Position numbers and translations under genes: made by a program. From the NCBI RefSeq assembly GCF_009208585.1, contig NZ_WFLN01000004.1, positions 62,001-126,000 on the forward strand: DNA of 64,000 nucleotides, given 5' to 3'. The DNA is from Fluviispira multicolorata. Its GTDB lineage: Bacteria; Bdellovibrionota_B; Oligoflexia; Silvanigrellales; Silvanigrellaceae. Within the stretch, counting starts at the first letter, position 1; the number at the start of each line of letters is the position of its first letter. Under the pieces are notes generated by a model. The model was not told where the DNA came from. It saw only the letters and a list, made by a program, of their open reading frames with translations, and ran no database searches. Below, one piece after another: positions 9,082 to 16,642 of the stretch.

Positions 9082-9447
9082 ATGAAGAAAAATGAAATCA
9101 TTTTGATGGCAGCATTAAACGGAATAGCTTTATCTTGTTTTGCAGAAGGTTCTAACGGAAATCATGCTCCCGTAACTCAAGAAGTTGAAAAATGTTATGG
9201 AATAAATAAATGCAAGGGGCTCACTTCTTGTGCAGTTGAAAAAGATGATATCGATGCAGTAAAAAAGAGCTTTGGTAAAAAATATGCAAAGAGTCATGTT
9301 TATGAGTGCGCAGGAAACGTAGGGGGCCCTGCTAAAAAAGGATTTCTTGGTTGGGTTTATGTTGCAAGAGGATCTTGCCATAAAATTGATAGCGGATTTT
9401 TAATTGACAAAGACAACTCAGGAAAAAAAATTGTAGATAAAGGTTAA
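9082..9447 (+). CDS. Bufferin-like secreted precursor peptide 2
   Basis: 121 aa paralogue of the preceding gene, 35 bases downstream. The signal peptide runs to about residue 21 (ALSCFAEG), and five mature Cys stand at 38, 44, 50, 76 and 99. It shares with precursor 1 the pattern KC(W/Y)G(V/I)N-x-CK, then SC(S/A)V(K/E)K(E/D)DI(E/D)AVKK, then (H/Y)EC, then a Trp and a C-terminal Cys before GFLI. The segment ECAGN...KGFLGW resembles the C-x-G-x-N...GW block of bufferin precursors. It differs from precursor 1 by losing the Cys corresponding to C85. Probable substrate of the MNIO enzyme encoded 4 bases downstream. Confidence 0.78.
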   Translation: MKKNEIILMAALNGIALSCFAEGSNGNHAPVTQEVEKCYGINKCKGLTSCAVEKDDIDAVKKSFGKKYAKSHVYECAGNVGGPAKKGFLGWVYVARGSCHKIDSGFLIDKDNSGKKIVDKG

Positions 9448-9451
9448 AGAT

Positions 9452-10306
9452 GTGATTTCATCTCATAAGATTGAAAGAGGAGTTTTAACTTTTCCATCAG
9501 GAATTTTTGGAGCAGGTTTAAGAGCTGCTCATTATTCTTTTTGGCATGAAATTCCTCAGTTACCACCTCTCGAAATTATGGCAGACAATTTTATGTATCT
9601 TAAAGGTGGACCTGGTTTATATCACTTACATAAAATTGTTGAACGAACCAAAGTTGTTGTGCATGGGGTTGGTATGAATATTGCCTCAGCCAATCCATTA
9701 AATAAAGAATATTGTAATATTTTAAAAGATTTTTTAAATAAAATTAATCCTGAAGTCGTTTCGGATCATTTATGCTTTTCGGCTTCAAGCACACACAATA
9801 GTTTTGATCTGTTACCAATTCCTTTTAATTCTGTTACTTTAAATTTAGTGTGCGACAAAACTAATTTAATTCAAGATATTTTAGGTAGACAGTATAGTCT
9901 AGAAAATATTTCATCATATGTGTCATTTAAAGAAAATGAATACACTGAAATTGAATTTTTAAATGAAGTCTGTAAAAGGACGGGAGCTGGTATTCTTTTA
10001 GACGTAAATAATATTTATGTTTCAGGGTTTAATCATAGCTTTGATCCATATATAGAGATTGCAAAAGTAAAACCTGAATATGTTAATCAATATCACATTG
10101 CAGGCCATTCTATTATGGATGATTTTTTATTTGACACACATGATAAACTTGCTTGTGAAGAAGTTTGGCAAATTATGAACTGGGCTTTAAAAAATATAGG
10201 ACTTAGGACAGCAATAATTGAACGAGATGATGATCTGGCTCCATTTGATGAACTTATTTATGAAATTAATTTTGGAAATAATCAATTATGCAACTTGAAA
10301 AATTGA
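9452..10306 (+). CDS. MNIO (DUF692) multinuclear iron oxidase, BufB/MbnB-like RiPP-modifying enzyme
   Basis: The family uses two or three irons and O2 to modify cysteines of RiPP precursors, for example to oxazolone/thioamide in methanobactin and thiooxazole in bufferins. All metal-ligand motifs can be traced: HGVGMNIAS, VSDHLCFS, LENIS, LLDVNNIYVSGFNH, QYHIAGH, FDTHD and IIERDDD. Some positions near the active site depart from common BufB forms: MADNFM where H-x-EN is usual, and SDHLCF where SEHLxW is usual. GTG start 9452, 4 bases after precursor 2. Its end overlaps the next gene by 19 bases. The assignment to DUF692 is strong; the exact product chemistry is not predictable here. Confidence 0.92.
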   Translation: MISSHKIERGVLTFPSGIFGAGLRAAHYSFWHEIPQLPPLEIMADNFMYLKGGPGLYHLHKIVERTKVVVHGVGMNIASANPLNKEYCNILKDFLNKINPEVVSDHLCFSASSTHNSFDLLPIPFNSVTLNLVCDKTNLIQDILGRQYSLENISSYVSFKENEYTEIEFLNEVCKRTGAGILLDVNNIYVSGFNHSFDPYIEIAKVKPEYVNQYHIAGHSIMDDFLFDTHDKLACEEVWQIMNWALKNIGLRTAIIERDDDLAPFDELIYEINFGNNQLCNLKN

Positions 10307-11139
10307 AAGAAATTCAAGATTTTTTTTTAGAAACCACCCAGAAAAATCCTGCTGAGGATATTTCTGCTTATTTATGCAGTGAAATTGGGAAGGCCTTAAT
10401 AGCTCGAACATCTCATCGCATGGATGCTTATCGGACCTGCTATTTCGCAAGAATTTCCAATGTTTTTCCGGAAACCACGTTTAATTTAGCAAGTTGTTTG
10501 TTTGAAAAAAGTTTTGTGGCAAATTTCGTTGTTGAATATTTTTTAGCAAACCCTTCTCCTCTTGATATGTATAAATCATTATTAGGTTTTCCTGATTTTC
10601 TTGAAAATTATGAACATATCGGAGAATGCCCGTTTGTTCCTGATTTTATGAAACTTTGTTTAATGAGAGAAGATGTACTTGCTGCTGAAAACCCTTTAGA
10701 AGATTTATTTTTAGTTGGTGGAGTTGATATACCAAAAGCAAATGAAATTTTTTTGCAAAGAAATCATAAAGTCATAACTTCAACTTGGCCACTGTATCAA
10801 ATGTATAATGTTGCGCGCGCTATCGAAGAGTTAAAAGATGATGAATTAAAGAATACATGTTCTGAAAAAGCAAAAGAAATTGAGGAGATCCGTATAAAAA
10901 AATTTTCAGAAATTGAAAATCAACCAGAAAGTTTATTGTTATTTAAAAGTGCCCAATGTATTCTTGAAGTTATTTTTATTCCTAAAGAGTATATTCCGTT
11001 CATAGAAAATATGAGTGAAGGTAAAAGTTTAGAGATGTCTATTGAAAATTTTGATGTTAATGATACTTTTGATTCACAAAAATTTTCTTCTTGGATTGCT
11101 TTGCTAACTCAACATAAAGCATTGGTAAAGGGAATATGA
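10288..11139 (+). CDS. DUF2063-type partner protein (BufC-like) of the MNIO enzyme
   Basis: 283 aa. The N-terminal half has the layout of the DUF2063 domain: an AYLCSEIGKALIARTSHRMDAYR helix (many family members read R...I..NN...R...L...FP), RISNVFPETTF, then SPLDMYKSLLGFPDFLENY and PFVPDFMKLCLMREDVL. These proteins bind the precursor leader and deliver it to the MNIO enzyme. The gene overlaps bufB by 19 bases and the next gene by 4 (ATGA), so it is translationally coupled on both sides. The C-terminal part (residues about 150-283) contains PLYQMYNVARAI and a QCILEVIF strand as in family members. The call relies on both sequence and position. Confidence 0.83.
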   Translation: MQLEKLKEIQDFFLETTQKNPAEDISAYLCSEIGKALIARTSHRMDAYRTCYFARISNVFPETTFNLASCLFEKSFVANFVVEYFLANPSPLDMYKSLLGFPDFLENYEHIGECPFVPDFMKLCLMREDVLAAENPLEDLFLVGGVDIPKANEIFLQRNHKVITSTWPLYQMYNVARAIEELKDDELKNTCSEKAKEIEEIRIKKFSEIENQPESLLLFKSAQCILEVIFIPKEYIPFIENMSEGKSLEMSIENFDVNDTFDSQKFSSWIALLTQHKALVKGI

Positions 11140-11882
11140 AAAGAGATTGTATTCTATTTTTTCTTATTTTTTTATTTTTTCCAGCGGTCGCTTTTGCTCA
11201 AGAAAAAAAGGAGCATGAGCTATTTATAGATTGTAAGAATAAGGCAAATAGTTGTACAAAATCTGGAATTTCATTTTTTGAAAAAGGTAATTTTCAAAAG
11301 GCTTTTCACTTTTTTAGTGAAAGCTGTAAATATTTAGATCCAGTAGGTTGTACAAATTTAGGTGTATTGCATGAAAAATCGACAAATATACCTAAAGCAA
11401 AGGATTTTTATTTAAAAGGTTGTAAGGACGGAGACAGTCAAGGTTGTCTTTATTTAGGTAATTTGTTTTTTAATCAAAAAAATATAACTCAAGCAGAGTA
11501 TTATTTTAGATTTGCATGTTTAAATAGCAATTCATTTGCCTGTACTAATTTTGCTTCGATCAAAGAAAGAAATGGGAATATAAAAGAAGCATATAAATTT
11601 TATAGTAAAGGATGTTTAAATGGAGATCCTATTGGTTGTCTTTATTTAGCAAAAATAGAGTTAAACAATGGAGACAATATGGGAGCTATTTCAGCTTTTA
11701 AGAAGGCTTGTGACAAAGGAAATATGTTAGGTTGCACAAACTTAGGTGTATTGCACAGTCGCGAAGGAAAGCATGCTCTCGCACGCGATATTTTTAATAA
11801 AGCATGTAAAACAGGTTATTCTCAAGCGTGCACGAATCTCAATCATTTAAGAGAATATGATGAAAAAGAATCATCTTCTTAA
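11136..11882 (+). CDS. Secreted cysteine-paired Sel1-repeat protein (Hcp-like)
   Basis: 248 aa with a signal peptide ending near VAFAQ (residue 22). The rest is about six Sel1-like helical repeats of roughly 35 residues in which a Cys at the end of one helix is followed by another about seven or eight residues later: SCKYLDPVGC, GCKDGDSQGC, ACLNSNSFAC, GCLNGDPIGC, ACDKGNMLGC, ACKTGYSQAC. This spacing matches Helicobacter Hcp proteins, where each pair forms a disulfide. The start overlaps the BufC-like stop by 4 bases, so it belongs to the same operon. A periplasmic binding or redox role for the bufferin-like product is a guess. The usual DoxX-type BufD is absent. Confidence 0.82.
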   Translation: MKRDCILFFLIFLFFPAVAFAQEKKEHELFIDCKNKANSCTKSGISFFEKGNFQKAFHFFSESCKYLDPVGCTNLGVLHEKSTNIPKAKDFYLKGCKDGDSQGCLYLGNLFFNQKNITQAEYYFRFACLNSNSFACTNFASIKERNGNIKEAYKFYSKGCLNGDPIGCLYLAKIELNNGDNMGAISAFKKACDKGNMLGCTNLGVLHSREGKHALARDIFNKACKTGYSQACTNLNHLREYDEKESSS

Positions 11883-11889
11883 TGTTTTA

Positions 11890-12360
11890 TTAAGACTCTA
11901 AGTGGCTTCTGAGCATCCATGCTGTTTTTTCATGCTCTTCAATGCGCGCAGTGAGGAAATCTCCTGTACCTACATCGCTTGCTTGGTTTGCTTCTTCAAT
12001 CCAGTTGCGTAGATTTCGCACGATAGTTTCATGGTCATCGAGTAGAATTTTAAGCATTTCTCGATCATTAGGGATTTCTTTGGATTCTTTTATACAGGTA
12101 AGTTCTTTCATTTGCATATAGCTTCCTGGGACGAATTCTCCTAGGGAACGAATACGCTCAGCAATTTCGTCGAGGCTGGAAAATAAAGCATTATACTGAT
12201 CGTCAAAGAGTTTATGCAGATTTTGAAAATGCATTCCTGTCACATTCCAATGAAAATTGTGAGTCTTTAAATAAAGATAATAGGAATCGGATAGATAGTG
12301 AGAAAGTATTGTAATGACTTTTGTTGTGTCGGCTTTTGATATTCCTATATTTGTTTTCAT
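11890..12360 (-). CDS. dps: Dps-family DNA-protecting ferritin
   Basis: 156 aa. Dps forms a 12-subunit shell that oxidises and stores iron and shields DNA in stress. The ferroxidase region is intact: THNFHWNVTGMHFQNLHKLF (residues about 34-53), then DDQYNALFSSLDEIAERIRS, with LLDDHETIVRNLRNWIEEA later. ATG 12360 is preferred over the in-frame GTG at 12366, because the GTG lies inside the GGGAG ribosome-binding sequence (12366-12370), 5 bases before the ATG. The gene converges on the bufferin-like operon with only 7 bases between the stops. A functional link (metal handling) is possible but may be chance. Confidence 0.95.
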   Translation of the reverse strand: MKTNIGISKADTTKVITILSHYLSDSYYLYLKTHNFHWNVTGMHFQNLHKLFDDQYNALFSSLDEIAERIRSLGEFVPGSYMQMKELTCIKESKEIPNDREMLKILLDDHETIVRNLRNWIEEANQASDVGTGDFLTARIEEHEKTAWMLRSHLES

Positions 12361-12366
12361 ATGCAC

Positions 12367-12699
12367 TCCCAGAGTAATAACTTGAATCCACTTACAAGTT
12401 TTATATTAAACTATTTTTAGCAAAATTGTAATAGAGATTTAATATATTTATTATTATTTTCTTTGTTTCTATAATTTTTAAATTATTATTTTCCTTAGAT
12501 AGATTTTTTTGAAATCAATTTATAAATATTTATTTAATTTTTGTTTGTGAATTAATATTTATTATTAATATTTAAAGCAAAAACATAAAATTAATTTGAA
12601 TATTATATGTTAAGTTTTTGACTCTGTTCTTATTTAAAAATTAAACTATTATAATGAGATAATTTCATTTTTTAATCTTAATTTTATTTGGGGATATTT
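12367..12699. other. AT-rich intergenic stretch, no gene seen
   Basis: This 330-base gap between dps and the Cys-rich secreted gene is very AT-rich, with many TTAAT/ATTAA runs and no convincing reading frame. A TATAAT at 12650-12655 lies about 45 bases before the GTG of the next gene and is a candidate -10 element. A TTGACT at 12618-12623 is 26 bases away, too far to pair with it, but could pair with the weaker TAAACT at 12642-12647. Confidence 0.5.
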
Positions 12700-13149
12700 G
12701 TGAAAAAAATAATTTATCTTTTTGTTATGATTTTTTTTGTGAATTTTTCTAAATCAGGGTATGCTTTTAAAAATATACAAGAATGCGTTCAATCTGTTAT
12801 ATCAAAAGAAAAATACAATCAGATAAATAATGCAAAATCTATTGATGAGAAAAAACGATTAGTCGAAGAGTTTAAAAATTCTTTAGCCGCAAATAATAAA
12901 TCTGCAGTGGTAAGTATTCCTTTGAAATTAGATGCATGTTACATTCTCTTTGATTATAATGTTAAATCGTCGACAAAGCTAGGAGTTCCAGGGCCCGGAG
13001 AATTGCCCGTTTGTTGCAATTGTACAGGTTGGTGTATTGCAGGATGGGTTTTTGGATATTGCTCAACTTGCGAAACGCAACCTCCTGGAGGCTTAAATTG
13101 CTGTTCAAGATGTAATATGCCCGCAGGTCCAGGGCAGACGTGCAAATAG
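12700..13149 (+). CDS. Secreted cysteine-rich protein, unknown function
   Basis: 149 aa, not recognised. GTG 12700 is chosen because GGGG (12690-12693) lies 6 bases upstream; an in-frame TTG at 12688 has no site. A signal peptide ends near SGYAF (residue 20). The middle is Lys/Asn-rich and helical. The last 50 residues hold 10 of the 12 cysteines plus Gly, Pro and Trp (LPVCCNCTGWCIAGWVFGYC, STCETQPPGG, NCCSRCNMPAGPGQTCK). That domain is much more GC-rich than its surroundings. It looks like a disulfide- or metal-knotted secreted domain. It stands alone between dps and the PPi-phosphofructokinase gene. Confidence 0.72.
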   Translation: MKKIIYLFVMIFFVNFSKSGYAFKNIQECVQSVISKEKYNQINNAKSIDEKKRLVEEFKNSLAANNKSAVVSIPLKLDACYILFDYNVKSSTKLGVPGPGELPVCCNCTGWCIAGWVFGYCSTCETQPPGGLNCCSRCNMPAGPGQTCK

Positions 13150-13186
13150 ATGTGTATTTTGAAGCTTCATAAATTAAGGACACATT

Positions 13187-14455
13187 TTAATTTTCAGGGC
13201 GAACATAATCAAATAATTTTTTCTTAATATGAGGAGCTTTTAAGGCTTTCAATTCGGGGACGCTGCCGGCAAGTGGTAAAACATATTGAAAAAATTCCTC
13301 AGTCACACCATTTTCATCTTTATTAATCATACTTTTTGGCATAAGTTTAGTTTTTTGGGAAACAAGTTTAAGATCACAAAGTGAAGTTTCACATTTATAA
13401 TTTTCTCCAGGGACACGAACAAGCGTTACCATTTTGTCAGATTCACCCTTCATCATATAATGAACAGCCATTGAACCAACTAAAAATGCATCTACTTGAT
13501 CTGTCTGAGAAGCCATTCCCGCAAGAGAGCGTTGCAGATACCCTAACGTGTCTGCGCGGCAACGTAGTTTTCCAAATGCAGTGTTATAAACTAAATTCTT
13601 TTTTATGAGATTGCTTAAATAGTCCCCGAGTTTTCCGGAGCTTGAAAGCAGTGCATTGCCAAATTCATCAACTTCACCGGCAAAGCGCTCTTCTCCCAAT
13701 TGATCGGCAATTCCTTCGGCGACAACAATCGTTGCTCGTCCAATTCTATTATAGGTTTTTTGTACATCTGATAAGAATTTCTTTTCATTGAATTCAACTT
13801 CAGGCAAATAAATGAGATGCGGTCCCACTTCATCATCATCTTCAATGTCAATATGACCTTTTTTAGCAATTGCAGTGGCAGCTGCTATCCAGCCAGCATG
13901 TCTTCCCATAACAACATTTATTTTGACACTGTTAAAAAAACTGCGATTATCTAGGTCATCTCCTGCAATAATATGAGAAACAACTTTTGCTACACTTCCA
14001 TATCCAGGACAGTGGTCTGTGACCATAAGATCATTGTCAATTGTTTTTGGTACGTGTAAAATGCGTACAGCATAATTTCTTTTATTTGCTTCTTCACGAA
14101 TAAGTTGAGCTGCTTCTGCAGAATCATTTCCACCATTGTAAAAAACAAATTTGATATCATGGGCAGAAAAAACTTCAAAAATACGATCGAGATCGCTGTG
14201 TCTTGGTTTTATGCGGGCTGAACCTAATGCAGCTCCTGGTGAAACTGCTATGTTTTGCCAGATACGATTTTCTTCAGCAGAAAGATCAAGAAAATTTTCA
14301 TAAAGGACACCATGCAGTCCATGGTAAGCTCCATAAACTTTATGAATTTCATCAGGATAATCACGACTTGCAGTCATAATCCCTGTCAGTGATTGGTTGA
14401 TAACTGCCGTAGGACCGCCAGATTGAATAATGAGTGCATTGCCTTTAAGCGTCAT
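13187..14455 (-). CDS. 6-phosphofructokinase, pyrophosphate-dependent type
   Basis: Phosphorylates fructose 6-phosphate in glycolysis, reversibly if PPi is the donor. Family motifs are present: QSGGPTAVINQSL, YGAYHGLHGVL, FYNGGNDSAEAA, VPKTIDNDL and VVMGRHAGW. Asp after GGN and Lys in PKTIDND are the two residues that mark PPi-dependent enzymes; ATP enzymes carry Gly at both places. About 422 aa also suits that group. ATG 14455 is chosen since CGGAGA (14465-14470) sits 9 bases upstream; ATG 14464 and TTG 14473 touch or precede the site. A terminator-like hairpin lies only 20 bases before the ribosome-binding site. PEP carboxykinase and D-lactate dehydrogenase elsewhere in the window fit a fermentative, reversible central metabolism. 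Confidence 0.9.
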   Translation of the reverse strand: MTLKGNALIIQSGGPTAVINQSLTGIMTASRDYPDEIHKVYGAYHGLHGVLYENFLDLSAEENRIWQNIAVSPGAALGSARIKPRHSDLDRIFEVFSAHDIKFVFYNGGNDSAEAAQLIREEANKRNYAVRILHVPKTIDNDLMVTDHCPGYGSVAKVVSHIIAGDDLDNRSFFNSVKINVVMGRHAGWIAAATAIAKKGHIDIEDDDEVGPHLIYLPEVEFNEKKFLSDVQKTYNRIGRATIVVAEGIADQLGEERFAGEVDEFGNALLSSSGKLGDYLSNLIKKNLVYNTAFGKLRCRADTLGYLQRSLAGMASQTDQVDAFLVGSMAVHYMMKGESDKMVTLVRVPGENYKCETSLCDLKLVSQKTKLMPKSMINKDENGVTEEFFQYVLPLAGSVPELKALKAPHIKKKLFDYVRPEN

Positions 14456-14483
14456 TGAGTTCATTCTCCGCAAAATGAAAAAA

Positions 14484-14515
14484 AATTATAGCAGAAGAGG
14501 TGTTTTGCTATAATT
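14484..14515 (-). terminator. Hairpin with T-tract between purA and PPi-pfk (terminator or attenuator)
   Basis: Ten perfectly paired bases (AATTATAGCA with TGCTATAATT) flank a 12-base loop; on the minus strand the stem is followed by a run of nine Ts. It can end purA transcripts. It also lies about 20 bases before the start signal of the PPi-phosphofructokinase gene, so transcripts for that gene starting upstream must read through it. A possible -10 (TATAAA on the minus strand near 14530) lies just upstream. Confidence 0.7.
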
Positions 14516-14583
14516 GTTATTTATACATTTATAATGTACTTGATCGTATTGAAAAAGCAATACCACATTTTGGGTGTTTTGTT

Positions 14584-15843
14584 TCACACCCAAAGACCTT
14601 CGCTTCGTTCTGCACCTGTAGAAATGTAAATACTTGGAACATCAATGAATTTTTCTATTTTTTTAATGAAGTTTTGATATTGCTTATTGAGTTGAGGGCC
14701 TTGTGCGACGCTTTCCCAACCTTCTACATATTCTACCACAGGCTCAACATTTTCCCATGCTGATTGTGTCATCGGATATCCGATCATTTCTTTTTGTGTG
14801 CGTTTGTCTCTATAAGCGGTAATTATACCAATATGCTCAATGCCTGCAAGAACATCTGCTTTCATAATAGCAAGGCCAGTTAAGCCGTTTATGCGAGAAA
14901 GATATCGAAGAGCAACTAAGTCAAGCCATCCAACTGAGCGAGGTCTACCTGTATTTGTACCGAATTCATTGCCTCTTTTACGCAATTCATCAGCAAAGTC
15001 TCCAAATAGTTCAGCAGGATAAGGACCATTGCCCACACGAGTGGAATAAGCTTTGATAACCCCTAGAATGTTTGTGATTTTCCATGGAGGAATGCCCAAT
15101 CCACCCGCACAAGATCCAGCTACTAAGTTACTTGAAGTTACATAAGGATAAGTTCCAAAACTCACGTCAAGCATGGCTCCTTGCGCTCCCTCTAATAAAA
15201 CGCGTGCCCCTTGCGCTAAGCGATTGTTGGCAATCATAGCTAAGTCCTTCATATAAGGACGCAAAGCTTCAGCCGTTTCTAGAAATTCGTCGAGAACTTT
15301 ATCTTCAAGACCTTCCTTTAAATGGGGATGTGCATTGAGCCATGCTTGAAAGTTTTCTGGACTTGAAATTTCTGCAATACGAGGGCCTTCTCTATAAGCA
15401 CGGCTTGCATAGGTTGGACCAATCCCGCGCCCCGTTGTGCCAATTTTTGAAGTGCTTTTAGAACGTTCAAGCTCGCGCTTGAGATCAAGATTTTTATGAT
15501 AGGGGAGAATAACGCTTGCTCTATAGTCAACATGCAATCGCTCGGGAGTGATATCATAGCCTTGGGACTTCACTTTTTTGAGTTCATCACGCAAAACAAA
15601 GGGATCGACAACTACACCTGCGCCGATCCCTATTTCACAATTGTCCCTTAGAATTCCAGAGGGAAGAAGTTGAGTGACTATTTTCTCACCGTTCACCCAA
15701 ATTGTATGGCCAGCATTGTTACCTCCTTGCACTCGACAAACCAAATCGGCTTGTTCGGCAAGCACATCTACAAGCTTACCTTTACCTTCATCACCATATT
15801 GAACGCCAAGAACCAGTGTCGCTGCTCCATGTTGCAGTTTCAT
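14584..15843 (-). CDS. purA: Adenylosuccinate synthetase
   Basis: Joins IMP and aspartate using GTP, the first committed step to AMP. The P-loop GVQYGDEGKGKLVDVLAEQA (residues about 10-29), the NNAGHT motif, TTGRGIGPTYASR, GAQGAMLDVSFGTYPYVTSS and GTNTGRPRSVGWLD are all present. Length 419 aa is typical. The frame is open about 40 codons further upstream, but ATG 15843 is preceded by GGGAGAAGAA, and the conserved region starts within 10 residues of it. A TPR gene is divergent upstream. Confidence 0.96.
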   Translation of the reverse strand: MKLQHGAATLVLGVQYGDEGKGKLVDVLAEQADLVCRVQGGNNAGHTIWVNGEKIVTQLLPSGILRDNCEIGIGAGVVVDPFVLRDELKKVKSQGYDITPERLHVDYRASVILPYHKNLDLKRELERSKSTSKIGTTGRGIGPTYASRAYREGPRIAEISSPENFQAWLNAHPHLKEGLEDKVLDEFLETAEALRPYMKDLAMIANNRLAQGARVLLEGAQGAMLDVSFGTYPYVTSSNLVAGSCAGGLGIPPWKITNILGVIKAYSTRVGNGPYPAELFGDFADELRKRGNEFGTNTGRPRSVGWLDLVALRYLSRINGLTGLAIMKADVLAGIEHIGIITAYRDKRTQKEMIGYPMTQSAWENVEPVVEYVEGWESVAQGPQLNKQYQNFIKKIEKFIDVPSIYISTGAERSEGLWV

Positions 15844-16002
15844 TTCTTCTCCCGAGTAAATATTATACTTCCACATACTTTTGTGGGTATTTCTATTGAT
15901 GAAATAGGAACAGACTTCTGTTCGAGCCACTCTCACACATTCATTTTCATTCTTCAACATTTCTTGGTATGATTTGCGTATATTTTGAAAGGAGAGCTTT
16001 TA

Positions 16003-16611
16003 GTGCAAAACTCTTTGAATGATTTTAAGTCGGCTTTGTTTGCGGGTGATTTTAATCTTGCTGAAAATATTGGACTTGTTCAAATTCAGCAAAACGGTGA
16101 AAAGGCAGATTGGTTAAATGAAATGGGGTTGCTTTATTTAATGAAAGGAGATCTCACCGAAGCTTTGCGTCTTTTTGACAGAGCTATTGCAGCGGATAAT
16201 TTTTATATTGAAGCTCAATTCAATGCCGCAATTATTTTGAGCGATTTAGGGTTTTATGAAGAAGCTTCTCAAAGATTTGCGGAAGCATGTAAGCATGAAG
16301 GGGTTTTACTTGCGCAAAAGCATTATGATATGGCTCAATTTTATTTATCAATGCGAAAATTAGACCTTGCGGAAGATGAGCTTCGTAAAGCGATCGCATT
16401 ATACAACTCAAGTGATTTTTATGTTGAACTGACAAGAATATATATTGAACAAAAAAAATTCGATGAAGCAATTGTTGAAATTGATACAGCTTTATCACTT
16501 AATTTAAACAACTCAGTTGCTGAAAATTTACGTTCGCAGTGTTTGCAAGCAAAAGATAATTTTCTCTCATTAAATAAAACTGTGTCAGAACTAAACACGC
16601 CTCCATTCTGA
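16003..16611 (+). CDS. TPR-repeat protein
   Basis: About 202 aa of tetratricopeptide-like helix pairs (NEMGLLYLMKGDLTEALRLF, AQFNAAIILSDLGFYEEA, HYDMAQFYLSMRKLDLAEDE, TRIYIEQKKFDEAIVEIDTA), a scaffold for protein-protein contacts. No signal peptide is visible, so it is likely cytoplasmic. GTG 16003 follows GGAG by 8 bases; an earlier in-frame TTG at 15985 lies upstream of that site and is less likely. It is divergent from purA. Partner unknown. Confidence 0.8.
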   Translation: MQNSLNDFKSALFAGDFNLAENIGLVQIQQNGEKADWLNEMGLLYLMKGDLTEALRLFDRAIAADNFYIEAQFNAAIILSDLGFYEEASQRFAEACKHEGVLLAQKHYDMAQFYLSMRKLDLAEDELRKAIALYNSSDFYVELTRIYIEQKKFDEAIVEIDTALSLNLNNSVAENLRSQCLQAKDNFLSLNKTVSELNTPPF

Positions 16612-16642
16612 AGTATTAATAATATTATTAGATAATAAAAAT

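Noticed and set aside
12367..12699. AT-rich gap considered as a replication or attachment site
   Set aside because: No repeated DnaA-type boxes, no direct repeats at the edges and no integrase; ordinary AT-rich intergenic DNA.
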